Source: SIG672 sp045605765
GTDB taxonomy: Bacteria > Bacillota > Clostridia > Oscillospirales > CAG-272
Length of the DNA stretch: 64,000 nt
Direction: 5' to 3'
Assembly (NCBI GenBank): GCA_045605765.1
Contig: JAZUQQ010000027.1
Span: forward strand, 124,001 to 188,000
The notes under the pieces: generated by a model
Told to the model about the DNA's origin: nothing
Databases searched by the model: none
The model's input: the letters and a program-made list of their open reading frames with translations, nothing else
Made by a program: the position numbers and the translations under genes
In this document: in pieces, positions 8,378 to 17,280 of the stretch
How positions within the stretch are numbered: position 1 is the stretch's first letter
How the letters are laid out: every line of letters begins with the position of its first letter

Positions 8378-9001
8378 TTAATAAAATCTCATCACCGAAA
8401 CGACCTTGCCGAGAACAATAAGGCTATCGACGATTATAGGTTCCATACTGCTGTTTTCGGGTTGAAGTCTGTAATGTCCGTTCTCTTTATAATAAGTCTT
8501 GACAGTCGCCTCGTCGCCAATAAGCGCAACTACAATATCTCCATTTTCAGCCACGGGAGTTCTCTGTACTACGACGAAATCCCCGTCCATTATTCCTACC
8601 TCTATCATACTCTCCCCCTTCACCCTAAGGGCGTAAAGCTGACTGCTCATATGCGACTTTTTAACTATCGGGAAGTATATCGACTCCTCGGTATTTTCGA
8701 GCGCGAGTATAGGAGATCCTGCCGCGACCTTACCGACTACGGGTATCTTCACCGAACGGCGCTGCTCGACAGGCACGGGTGAAATCTCAACAGGTTTAAG
8801 ACTACGAGATTTTCCTGCGTCGCGTTCAAGATATTTTTTATCTTCAAGTCTCTTTATGTAAGAATGTACCGTTGAAGTAGATTTTATTGAGAGAGCCTGC
8901 TGAATATCGCGCACCGCAGGCGGATACCCGTTCTTGCGGGTAGACTCCACTATAAAATCAAGTACCTTCTTTTCCTTATCGGTAAGTGCCTGAGAGTGCA
9001 T
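8378..9001 (-). CDS. lexA: SOS repressor LexA
   Basis: A 207-residue LexA. The N-terminal winged helix-turn-helix carries SIKSTSTVHSYIKRLEDKKY (about 38-57). The C-terminal S24 protease domain has the self-cleavage site Ala94-Gly95 (KVAAGSP), the nucleophile Ser131 (KGESMIE) and the general base Lys168 (EATVKTY). RecA filaments trigger cleavage and release SOS genes. An SOS-like box overlaps its promoter, which implies autoregulation. Confidence 0.97.
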   Translation of the reverse strand: MHSQALTDKEKKVLDFIVESTRKNGYPPAVRDIQQALSIKSTSTVHSYIKRLEDKKYLERDAGKSRSLKPVEISPVPVEQRRSVKIPVVGKVAAGSPILALENTEESIYFPIVKKSHMSSQLYALRVKGESMIEVGIMDGDFVVVQRTPVAENGDIVVALIGDEATVKTYYKENGHYRLQPENSSMEPIIVDSLIVLGKVVSVMRFY

Positions 9002-9045
9002 TTTCCTTCATCCTTTCTTTGGGGCTTTGCCCCAAGCCCCACTCA

Positions 9046-9110
9046 GAAAGCTTTTTGAAAAAAGTTTTTTGATAACTTTCAAAAACTTTCGCAAAAAAGT
9101 AATTGAAAGT
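9046..9110. repeat. A/T-rich dyad repeat upstream of lexA
   Basis: Repeated CTTTTTGAAAAAAGTTT and CTTTCAAAAACTTTC units form overlapping inverted repeats, preceded by a GGGGCTTTGCCCC hairpin (9021-9033). Similar blocks occur in at least six other spacers in the window. Confidence 0.7.
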
Positions 9111-9145
9111 CGAGGGTTATATGAAATATATTCATATTCAACTGC

Positions 9146-9185
9146 ATTATATCACACTTTTTTCAAAAAATCAAACATTTGTTTG
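9146..9185 (-). promoter_or_regulatory. lexA promoter with SOS box
   Basis: On the minus strand TATAAT is preceded by an extended TGA and a weak -35 (TTGATT) 17 bases upstream. The palindrome CAAACATTTGTTTG (9172-9185) overlaps that -35. It fits the Gram-positive LexA site CGAAC-N4-GTTCG with two symmetric changes. Confidence 0.7.
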
Positions 9186-9285
9186 CTTTTTTGTGTCGAA
9201 AAATGTAAATTAATTATGAACAGTGACGAAAAAACAGAATACGGTCTGCCTTTCTGACAGACCGTATTTATCATTTTTATGTATT

Positions 9286-10479
9286 TTATTCGGCTGTATA
9301 GTTATCGAAATATCCCTGAATAAAGACTATCGGAGTCCCCTTATCTCCGCTTCCCGAAGTAAGATCGCAGAGTGATCCGATAAGGTCAGTGATTCGTCTC
9401 GGAGTCGTTCCCTGAGATTCCATCGAGCCCACAAGATCATCGCCTTTGTTCTTTATATAACCCTCGATAGCGTGGCGGAGCTCGTCACCGCTGAGATCTG
9501 CGAAGTTATTATCCGCAAGATATTTCAGCTTTACCTCGTTGGGAGTTCCGTTAAGTCCGTCTGTGTATCCAGGCGAAACGACCGGATCGGCAAGTTCCCA
9601 AATCTTTCCTGCCGGATCCTTGAACGCGCCGTCACCGTAAACCATTACCTCCACCTTTTTGCCGGTAGCTTCCTTAACCTTAGACTGGACATCGTAAACG
9701 AACTCAGTGCAGTCCCTCGGAAAAAGCTTGATCTTATCCTCGGTAGCCTTGTTTGATCCTAACAGACCGTACTTATCGTTATATCCGCTTCCGTTTATGC
9801 TATCTGTAAGAATATCATCAAGTCCGAGGACGATCTCTGCGCCCGCGTTTTTAAGAATTCTCTTGGTTCTTGCGCGAGTGTGAACGTCGCAGGTGAGAAC
9901 CTTCTTTGTATAGTTAAGTATTACCGCAGGATTATTTGCGAAAACCACCTCAACGTCCGCGCCCTCCTCGCGAATGAGCGAGGAATAGTAATCAACATAG
10001 TCAACGCCCGTAAAGGGATGAAGATTTTTACCGAAAAGCTCTCTGTATTTTTCAAGCGAAAGCACGTCTGAATAGGGATTCACGCCCTTTTCGTCAAGCT
10101 GATCAAGCGAAACAAGATGATTTCCGACCTCGTCCGAGGGATAGCTGAGCATAAGAACTATCTTTTTTGCTCCCTTTGCGATACCTCTGAGGCATATAGC
10201 GAATCTGTTTCGGCTAAGTATCGGGAAAATAACTCCGATCGTATCTCCGCCAAGCTTTGCTTTAACGTCCGAGGCGATATCTTCGGTCGACGCATAGTTG
10301 TTCTGCGCTCTTGCCACAACTGCCTCTGTAACTGCGATAACGTCGCGGTCGCATATTTCAAAATTTTCGGACTTTGCCGCATCCAGAACGGACTGTACGA
10401 CGATAGCTGCGAGATCGTCTCCGCTGCGTATGATCGGCGCACGGACACCGCGCGAAACGGTTCCAACCATTCTTTCCAT
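9286..10479 (-). CDS. Coenzyme F420-0:L-glutamate ligase-like protein (CofE family)
   Basis: A 397-residue protein resembling CofE/FbiB-type ligases, which add glutamate to F420-0 in methanogens and actinobacteria. Features seen: an N-terminal VTEAVVARAQNNY segment, an NNPAVILNY segment, the DVHTRARTKRILKNAG stretch and a C-terminal KNKGDDLVG. It is longer than the roughly 250-residue archaeal CofE. No other F420 biosynthesis gene is in the window, and F420 is not expected in most Clostridia, so another gamma-glutamyl ligase role is possible. Single gene with its own promoter. Confidence 0.72.
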   Translation of the reverse strand: MERMVGTVSRGVRAPIIRSGDDLAAIVVQSVLDAAKSENFEICDRDVIAVTEAVVARAQNNYASTEDIASDVKAKLGGDTIGVIFPILSRNRFAICLRGIAKGAKKIVLMLSYPSDEVGNHLVSLDQLDEKGVNPYSDVLSLEKYRELFGKNLHPFTGVDYVDYYSSLIREEGADVEVVFANNPAVILNYTKKVLTCDVHTRARTKRILKNAGAEIVLGLDDILTDSINGSGYNDKYGLLGSNKATEDKIKLFPRDCTEFVYDVQSKVKEATGKKVEVMVYGDGAFKDPAGKIWELADPVVSPGYTDGLNGTPNEVKLKYLADNNFADLSGDELRHAIEGYIKNKGDDLVGSMESQGTTPRRITDLIGSLCDLTSGSGDKGTPIVFIQGYFDNYTAE

Positions 10480-10515
10480 AAATAATTATCTCCTTCTTAA
10501 ATGGATTACTTATAT

Positions 10516-10543
10516 ATTTTAGCATTTTTTTTGACGATGTCAA
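10516..10543 (-). promoter_or_regulatory. Promoter of the CofE-like gene
   Basis: TTGACA (10538-10543), 16 bases, TAAAAT (10516-10521) on the minus strand. The 313-base spacer 10480-10792 holds this promoter, the divergent sigma-factor promoter, and nothing else recognised. Confidence 0.7.
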
Positions 10544-10666
10544 GTGTTTTTATGCATATATCTTCGTCTTTTCAATATATTTATGCGAAATATCCAAAAA
10601 AGCGCCTTTTCACGCTTTTTTACAAAGCAATTTTGAGACATGGAAGGGCGTGAGAGCAAAAGCGCA

Positions 10667-10695
10667 TTGACAAGCTATGTGGAAAATATTATAAT
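10667..10695 (+). promoter_or_regulatory. Promoter of the ECF sigma operon
   Basis: TTGACA (10667-10672), 17 bases, TATAAT (10690-10695): a consensus sigma-A promoter, giving a leader of about 90 bases before the GTG start. Confidence 0.8.
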
Positions 10696-10792
10696 AAAAA
10701 AGAAAAAATAAAAAAACTTTCCAAAAAAGCGCAACCAAATGAAAAATTTCGTGTCTTATAAGGTGAAAGGGAAAAACGGAGGTTAACAGATA

Positions 10793-11356
10793 GTGCATGA
10801 TCGCGATATAGTAGATCTCTTCTGGCAAAGAGATCAGTCGGCAATATTATATTCAAGCGTAAAATACGGAAAAAGCCTTGAAAACACTTCGTATGCGATA
10901 GTGAGCTCGCACGAAGATGCGCAGGAATGTGTTCAGGACACATATTTTGCCGCGTGGAACGCCATGCCTGACGACCGCCCCGACTATCTTGGAGCTTACC
11001 TTATGAAAATTGTGCGAAATCTTTCAATCAATCTCTGCCGAAAGCAGAGCGCAAAGAAGAGAGATTCGGGCATCACGCTCATCTACGACGAGCTCAGTGA
11101 ATGTATTCCCGACGGCTCTCTCAGCGTTTTCGAGCAGATGGAAAGCGGTGCGCTTGCGAGCGTGATAAACTCCTTCCTTGAAGATCTCGACAAGGAAAAG
11201 CGCGTGGTTTTCGTAAGGCGGTATTTCTACTCGGATTCAATAAAAGAAATATCGGAAAAGCTTTCTCTCAGTGAGTCGAAGGTCAAGAGTATGCTGATGC
11301 GCCTGCGCCAAAAGCTTGCCGAGGTGATCAGACGGGAGGGATTTTATGAAGAGTAA
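10793..11356 (+). CDS. ECF-type RNA polymerase sigma factor
   Basis: A 187-residue sigma-70 family protein with region 2 (HEDAQECVQDTYFAAWNAM, then YLMKIVRNLSINLCRK) and region 4 (KEISEKLSLSESKVKSMLMR). GTG is the probable start with GGAGG 10 bases upstream. It overlaps the next gene by 11 bases, the common arrangement for a sigma factor and its membrane-bound antagonist. Its targets are unknown; it reads from a housekeeping promoter, and no second, self-type promoter was identified. Confidence 0.92.
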   Translation: MHDRDIVDLFWQRDQSAILYSSVKYGKSLENTSYAIVSSHEDAQECVQDTYFAAWNAMPDDRPDYLGAYLMKIVRNLSINLCRKQSAKKRDSGITLIYDELSECIPDGSLSVFEQMESGALASVINSFLEDLDKEKRVVFVRRYFYSDSIKEISEKLSLSESKVKSMLMRLRQKLAEVIRREGFYEE

Positions 11357-12002
11357 CGAGCAAAAGATCCTTTACCTGTTTGACGAGATCGGCAGGATCG
11401 ACGACAAATACGTCGCCGAGGCTATGGAGTGCAGGAGCTATACCGCGAAAAAGCGCAGCTTTATAAAGATCCTCGCTCTTGCCGCCTGCATCACTCTGAT
11501 CACCGTTTCCTGTCTTGTCGGTATATCAAACATCGCAAACAGTCTATTTGACGCTTGCAAAAACGATTTGCCCTCAGATGACGGCACCGTTTATGAAATG
11601 TCCGATGCTCTTTGCGAGGTAATGACAGAGCTTGACGTCAAATTCCTGAGCGCGGCGCAGATAAGCAAGCCGACGGCAGAGCTTGTGTGTGACGGCAGCC
11701 TTCGCATCATCTGGACCTATAACGGCGAGGTATATTACTCCGTAACCGTAGATTCGAGCGATGCCAAGGCGCTTGAAAGGCATCTCGCAAGGAAAAGCTC
11801 ATCGAGAGTATCTCCTGACGATGAATACGGCGATTTCAGATTTTACGTCAGTCACGGTAACGGACTCCTCGAAACGCCTTATATCGAGGACAATGCAGGA
11901 CGTTTATCCGTCGGTTCCCTTTCAGATTATCTACCCGAGGTTTATCCGTCAAGCGAGCTTGCAGACTTTATAGGCTCGCTCATCAAAAGGATGGAAAACT
12001 AA
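11346..12002 (+). CDS. Probable membrane-anchored anti-sigma protein
   Basis: A 218-residue protein with a cytoplasmic N-terminus of about 38 residues, one transmembrane helix (about 39-60, FIKILALAACITLITVSCLV) and an extracellular domain of about 150 residues. No HxxxCxxC zinc motif is present, so it is not a classical ZAS anti-sigma factor. The overlap with the sigma gene and the topology suggest sigma regulation; this is inference from context. The VWA lipoprotein gene follows after 30 bases. Confidence 0.72.
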   Translation: MKSNEQKILYLFDEIGRIDDKYVAEAMECRSYTAKKRSFIKILALAACITLITVSCLVGISNIANSLFDACKNDLPSDDGTVYEMSDALCEVMTELDVKFLSAAQISKPTAELVCDGSLRIIWTYNGEVYYSVTVDSSDAKALERHLARKSSSRVSPDDEYGDFRFYVSHGNGLLETPYIEDNAGRLSVGSLSDYLPEVYPSSELADFIGSLIKRMEN

Positions 12003-12032
12003 CCGTGTCTTTGTGAAAGGAAGGTTTACAAA

Positions 12033-13529
12033 ATGAAAAAGAATTTATTTACTAAGGCTTTGGCAATATTTTTTGCGGCAGTTATGATGTTCTCGCTCGC
12101 CTCCTGCAAGGGAGAAAACGACGCTATGGGCGATATGTTTTACGGCGGCGCACCGGAAAAAGGAGAAGATGGCGCGGACGCATATTCTCCTGAGGATTAC
12201 GGCAAGCTTATTGAGAACCCTTGGGTATCGACCTTACAGGAGCCGACCTCGACTTTTTCGTCAGACGTTGACACCGCGTCTTATTCAAGGCTTCGCGCAT
12301 ATCTGAATCAAGGAATGACCTTTGACGCGATAAAGAGCTACTACGGGGCGTCAATACGTACCGAAGAGATGCTTAACTACTTTGATTACACGACAAATTC
12401 TCCCGAAAACGGCGAGCTTTTCGGAGTGAGAACCGAAATTGCTCCCTGTCCCTGGAACGCTTCGGCAAATCTTGTTATGATGACCTTTAGGGCAAAAGAG
12501 GTCGAAAATATAAGCGCAGGCAACAATCTCGTTTTCCTTATCGACTCTTCGGGATCTATGGCTTCCGAGGATAAGCTTCCTCTTCTCAAATCGGCGTTCG
12601 GAACTCTTATCGACACGCTCGGTGAAGAGGACAGGATCTCGATAGTCACCTATTCGGGCGCTGAAAAGGTACTCCTTTCGGGCGCAAAAGGCTCGGAAAA
12701 GCAGAAGATCAAAAACGCGGTAAACGCGCTTTCGGCAGGAGGCTCCACCAACGGCTCGGCAGGCATGGAAAGAGCGTATTCTCTAGCGCAAGACTATTTC
12801 ATCGAGGGCGGAAACAACCGCATAATTATGGCAACCGACGGAGATCTCAACGTTGGAATCACCTCGACCGAGGGCATACTGAGCTACGTTGAAAACAAGC
12901 GTCAAAGCGGTATTTATATCTCCACTCTCGGCTTTGGAAGCGGAGGATACAACGACTCGATGCTCGAAACGATTGCGGACAACGGCAACGGAGTATATTA
13001 TTTTATAGACGGAACGTCCGAAGCCGAGAAGGTGTTCGGCAAGGATCTCACCTCGACGCTGTATACGGTGGCACAGGACGTCAAATTTCAGCTCACATTT
13101 AACAGCGAGGCGATATCCGAGTACCGTCTTGTCGGCTATGAAAACCGCGTTATGAGCAACGAGGATTTCACAAACGATGCAAAGGACGCAGGCGAGGTCG
13201 GATCGGGACACGAGCTCGTGGTCTGCTACGAAATAAAGATGACAGAAAGCGAAACGGCTTCGAATGAGCTTATGACTCTCGCAATTAGATACAAGGATCC
13301 CGGTGCGACAGAGGGCAAGCAAAACGACTACGTTATAACCCCCGAAAGCATTGCTCAGAGTGCATCTGACGATTTCAAATTCGCCTGCGCCGTTATCGTA
13401 ACGGCAATGCTCATGCACGATAGCCAGTATCTCGACGAGGGCATCACACTAGAATACGTAAAGAACACGCTCGCAGGACTTACGCTCAGTGATTTTTACA
13501 AGCAAGAATTCAGAAATATGATAAAATAA
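12033..13529 (+). CDS. VWA-domain lipoprotein (YfbK-like)
   Basis: A 498-residue lipoprotein. The signal peptide ends in the lipobox LASC with lipidated Cys25. It has the N-terminal von Willebrand-associated region (about 60-160, TFSSDVDTASYSRLRAYL), a VWA domain with the metal site DSSGSMAS at 171-178 and a later Thr in STNGSAG, then the C-terminal domain found in E. coli YfbK (about 360-498). VWA domains bind proteins through a metal ion. It closes the sigma/anti-sigma operon, so it is a likely partner in sensing at the cell surface. Ends at a strong terminator. Confidence 0.88.
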   Translation: MKKNLFTKALAIFFAAVMMFSLASCKGENDAMGDMFYGGAPEKGEDGADAYSPEDYGKLIENPWVSTLQEPTSTFSSDVDTASYSRLRAYLNQGMTFDAIKSYYGASIRTEEMLNYFDYTTNSPENGELFGVRTEIAPCPWNASANLVMMTFRAKEVENISAGNNLVFLIDSSGSMASEDKLPLLKSAFGTLIDTLGEEDRISIVTYSGAEKVLLSGAKGSEKQKIKNAVNALSAGGSTNGSAGMERAYSLAQDYFIEGGNNRIIMATDGDLNVGITSTEGILSYVENKRQSGIYISTLGFGSGGYNDSMLETIADNGNGVYYFIDGTSEAEKVFGKDLTSTLYTVAQDVKFQLTFNSEAISEYRLVGYENRVMSNEDFTNDAKDAGEVGSGHELVVCYEIKMTESETASNELMTLAIRYKDPGATEGKQNDYVITPESIAQSASDDFKFACAVIVTAMLMHDSQYLDEGITLEYVKNTLAGLTLSDFYKQEFRNMIK

Positions 13530-13534
13530 CAATA

Positions 13535-13563
13535 AAAATTCCGCCCTTTCAGGCGGAATTTTC
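13535..13563. terminator. Bidirectional terminator, VWA gene / purL
   Basis: AAAATTCCGCC, loop, GGCGGAATTTT; A- and T-tracts on both sides let it end the VWA operon and the opposing purine operon. Confidence 0.88.
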
Positions 13564-13566
13564 ATT

Positions 13567-16500
13567 TTACTTATAATACTTGACTGCCGAGTCAAAGAGC
13601 TTCATCTCATACTTACCGATAACGTTCTTGTAGAGATTCTTACCGATACGCTCACTGTGTCCCATCTTACCGAGAACACGTCCGTCGGGGGAGGTTATAC
13701 CTTCAACGGCAAGAACAGAGCCGTTCGGGTTGAACGCGGTATCCATCGTGGGATCACCTGAAAGGTCAACGTACTGAGTTGCGATCTGACCGTTCTCTGC
13801 AAGCTTGTGTATAAGCGCCTCGTCGGCAAGGAAACGTCCTTCGCCGTGAGAGATCGGCACGGTATAGATCTCGCCAACCTCGGTACCCGCAAGCCAAGGG
13901 GACTTATTTGTACAAACTCTTGTGCGAACAAGCTTCGACTGGTGGCGTCCTATTATATTATAGGTTAGCGTCGGGCAGTTTTCATCGGTATCAATTATCT
14001 TTCCGTAAGGAACCAGTCCGAGCTTGATAAGTGCCTGGAAGCCGTTACAGATACCAAGCATAAGACCGTCGCGCCCATCAAGAAGCTTTCCGACCTGTTC
14101 CTTGATTTCGGGGTTGCGGAAGAAGGCAGTAATAAACTTCGCAGATCCGTCAGGCTCGTCACCGCCCGAGAAGCCACCGGGAATGAACACCATATTGCTC
14201 TCGGCGAGTTTTTTCGAAACAAGCTCAACGCTACGGCTGACGTCGTCAGAGGTGAGGTTTCGGATAACGACGATCTCTGCCTCTGCGCCCGCGTTTTCAA
14301 GAGCACGTGCTGAATCGTATTCGCAGTTAGTTCCGGGGAATACGGGGATAAGTGCCTTCGGGCGAGCGGTCTTGATTGCAGGAGCTGCTATAATGCCGCC
14401 GTTATATGCAAATGCGGGTATATTGTTGCCCGTCGCCTTTGCATCTGTGGGATATACGTCCTCAAGAGTTCCCTCGTTAAGAGAGAGAAGCTCGGCGATA
14501 GTTGCCTTTTCGCTTCCAAGGTCGATTATCGGATCAATTACCGTTGTACCGATCTTTAATGCGTAGTCTGCCGTAACGTCATCGGAAAGCTCTGCAACGA
14601 TAAAGTCGTACATCATTGTATTATACCAAGCGTCAACTACGGCACCGTTTGACTTAAATCCGATCTCGTTACCGAAGGACATCTTCATTATCGCTTCCGC
14701 AATTCCGTTTTCAACGGCATAAGCCGCTTTCACCTTGCCGTCAAGGCATACCTTGTGGAAGGCTTCCCACGCCGCCTTGGTAGAAGATGCTGTCTTATCC
14801 TTGGGAGCAAAGAGGTAAACGGGATCTCCCGCTTCCTTAAATTCGGGAGAAATTACGTTTTTAGCACTTATCGGAGCTATTGCGAAGGATATAAGCGTGG
14901 GAGGAACATCCTTGTCAAGGAATGTTCCCGACATAGAGTCCTTGCCGCCGATAGCTGCCGCACCAAGCTCAAGCTGTGCGTCCATAGCACCGAGGAGTGC
15001 CGCAAAAGGCTTGCCCCAGCGCGTCGGCTCACTGCGAAGCTTTTCGAAAAATTCTTGAAGCGTAAGATACGCGTCCTTATAGTCAGCACCAGATGCCACG
15101 ATCTTCGCCATCGAGCTATATACAGCCGCACGTGCTCCCGTGTAGGGATCGGTGCACATTGCGTCGGGATCAAGTCCCCACGCCATTACGCTCGCCTGCT
15201 CGGTGAATTGACCGGGAAGAACGGGAAGAACTGCCGCCATTGACTGGCAAGGAGTTTTCTGCGTCTTACCGCCAAAGGGCATAAGCACCGAGCCTGCGCC
15301 TATCGAACCGTCGAATCGCTCAACCAGCCCTCTTCTGCTTGCAGTTTTAAGGTCAGATGCCATCTCACGGAGATTTCCGTAAAGTGCCTTCGAGAACACC
15401 GAAAGATCTTTTTCGTTTACCTCGAGGCTTGTATGCTTGTCGGCACCGTTTGTATTGAGGAATTCACGGGAAAGATCGGCTATCGTCTGTCCCTTCCAGT
15501 TCATGACCATTCGTGCCTGCTTCGTTACGACTGCAACTCTGTAAGCTTCGAGGTTTTCGCTTTCTGCATATTTAATAAATTTATCTGCATCGGATGCCTC
15601 AACGACGACCGCCATTCTTTCCTGAGATTCGGAAATTGCAAGCTCTGTGCCATCAAGACCGTCATACTTCTTACGAACTGCATCAAGATCGATTTCAAGA
15701 CCGTCCGCGAGCTCACCGATAGCAACCGAAACGCCGCCCGCGCCAAAGTCATTACAACGCTTAATAAGACGGGTGACCTCTGGATTTCTGAACAGACGCT
15801 GGATCTTTCTTTCCTCGGGAGCGTTTCCCTTCTGTACCTCGGATGCCATGGTAGTAAGCGACTTCATATTGTGGCTCTTCGACGAGCCGGTTGCGCCGCC
15901 AATGCCGTCACGCCCTGTTCTTCCGCCGAGAAGTATAATAACATCCCCTTCTGCGGGACGCTCGCGGCGTACGTTATATGCGGGTGCTGCCGCAACGACT
16001 GCGCCGCATTCAAGGCGCTTTGCAACGTATCCGTCGTGGTAGATCTCGGCAACGTGACCGGTTGCCAGACCTATCTGGTTACCGTATGAGGAATATCCTG
16101 CCGCCGCAGTCTGGCAAAGCTTTCTCTGCGGAAGCTTGCCCGAAAGAGTTGCACTCAGCGGCTTACGAGGATCGGCTGCGCCGGTTACACGCATTGCCTG
16201 ATGTACGTAAGCACGTCCCGAAAGCGGATCTCGGATACAGCCTCCTATACAGGTTGCCGCGCCACCGAAGGGCTCGATCTCGGTCGGGTGGTTGTGTGTT
16301 TCGTTTTTGAACATAAGGAGCCAGTCCTGATCCTCGCCGTTTACGTTTGCGGTAACGTGTATGGAACAAGCATTGATTTCCTCGCTCTCGTCAAGCTCGG
16401 GCAGAAGTCCTCTTTTCTTTAAGACCTTACCCGCGATAGTCGCAATATCCATAAGAGTCTGCGGACGCCTTGACGCCTTCTCCTTACCGTAAACCTCGAT

Positions 16501-17259
16501 TCTTGCATCAAGGTAACGCTCATACGCCTCGGCAACCGCCTTATCGGATATTTTAACGTTATCAATATGAGTTGAGAAGGTAGTGTGGCGGCAGTGATCT
16601 GACCAATATGTGTCAACAACGCGGATCTCGGTTATAGTCGGATCGCGGTACTCCTCGTTTTTAAAGTAATCTTGAAGGAATTTGAGATCATCAAGATCCA
16701 TAGCAAGTCCAAGCGTGTCAAGAAGATCGGAAAGTCCTTTCTCGTCAAGCGAAATAAAGCCGTCGACCGTCGCAACGGTTTCGGGGATAGCGTAGTCGAT
16801 AGCAAGCGTTTCAGGCTTTGCAAGATCGGCTTCACGGCTTTCGACCGCGTTGATTACGTACTTCTTGACGGTATTTACGTCATTATCTGTAAGGTTTCCG
16901 CCAAGAATATATACCTTCGCAGAGCGAACGGTAGGACGCTCACCCTGACTTTGAAGCTGAATACACTGAGCCGCCGAGTCTGCTCTCTGGTCAAACTGAC
17001 CGGGAAGCGGTTCAACTGCAAAAATCACACCATCGGTATTTTCAAGCTCATAGTACACGTCATCAAGCTGCGGCTCGGAGAATACGGTGTTTACCGCCTG
17101 ATTAAAGAGCGCCTGATCGATATTCTCAACGTCGTAGCGGTTGATAACACGTACCGAAGTGAGTCCTTCAATGCCGACGAGATTTTTAAGCTCGCTATAT
17201 AAGCCGTTTGCCTCGTGCGCAAGTCCCGCTTTCTTTTCTACAAATATTCTGAATACCAT
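13567..17259 (-). CDS. purL: Phosphoribosylformylglycinamidine synthase, large single-chain type
   Basis: A 1230-residue FGAM synthase that converts FGAR and glutamine to FGAM in step 4 of purine synthesis. It is the long form with all functions in one chain: N-terminal PurS-like part, two PurM-like halves (ETHNHPTEIEPFGGAATCIGG near 310-335; MPFGGKTQKTPCQS near 660), and a glutaminase domain at about 985-1230 with the nucleophile in LGICNGFQAL and HGEGRF and GHSERIGKN. Last gene of the operon, 22 bases after purD. Confidence 0.96.
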   Translation of the reverse strand: MVFRIFVEKKAGLAHEANGLYSELKNLVGIEGLTSVRVINRYDVENIDQALFNQAVNTVFSEPQLDDVYYELENTDGVIFAVEPLPGQFDQRADSAAQCIQLQSQGERPTVRSAKVYILGGNLTDNDVNTVKKYVINAVESREADLAKPETLAIDYAIPETVATVDGFISLDEKGLSDLLDTLGLAMDLDDLKFLQDYFKNEEYRDPTITEIRVVDTYWSDHCRHTTFSTHIDNVKISDKAVAEAYERYLDARIEVYGKEKASRRPQTLMDIATIAGKVLKKRGLLPELDESEEINACSIHVTANVNGEDQDWLLMFKNETHNHPTEIEPFGGAATCIGGCIRDPLSGRAYVHQAMRVTGAADPRKPLSATLSGKLPQRKLCQTAAAGYSSYGNQIGLATGHVAEIYHDGYVAKRLECGAVVAAAPAYNVRRERPAEGDVIILLGGRTGRDGIGGATGSSKSHNMKSLTTMASEVQKGNAPEERKIQRLFRNPEVTRLIKRCNDFGAGGVSVAIGELADGLEIDLDAVRKKYDGLDGTELAISESQERMAVVVEASDADKFIKYAESENLEAYRVAVVTKQARMVMNWKGQTIADLSREFLNTNGADKHTSLEVNEKDLSVFSKALYGNLREMASDLKTASRRGLVERFDGSIGAGSVLMPFGGKTQKTPCQSMAAVLPVLPGQFTEQASVMAWGLDPDAMCTDPYTGARAAVYSSMAKIVASGADYKDAYLTLQEFFEKLRSEPTRWGKPFAALLGAMDAQLELGAAAIGGKDSMSGTFLDKDVPPTLISFAIAPISAKNVISPEFKEAGDPVYLFAPKDKTASSTKAAWEAFHKVCLDGKVKAAYAVENGIAEAIMKMSFGNEIGFKSNGAVVDAWYNTMMYDFIVAELSDDVTADYALKIGTTVIDPIIDLGSEKATIAELLSLNEGTLEDVYPTDAKATGNNIPAFAYNGGIIAAPAIKTARPKALIPVFPGTNCEYDSARALENAGAEAEIVVIRNLTSDDVSRSVELVSKKLAESNMVFIPGGFSGGDEPDGSAKFITAFFRNPEIKEQVGKLLDGRDGLMLGICNGFQALIKLGLVPYGKIIDTDENCPTLTYNIIGRHQSKLVRTRVCTNKSPWLAGTEVGEIYTVPISHGEGRFLADEALIHKLAENGQIATQYVDLSGDPTMDTAFNPNGSVLAVEGITSPDGRVLGKMGHSERIGKNLYKNVIGKYEMKLFDSAVKYYK

Positions 17260-17280
17260 ATTCGTTTAAACTGCCTTTCT

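Noticed and set aside
9021..9110. CRISPR-like or IS-end interpretation of the repeats before lexA
   Set aside because: Units are irregular in spacing and sequence, with no constant spacers, no transposase and no target duplication visible.
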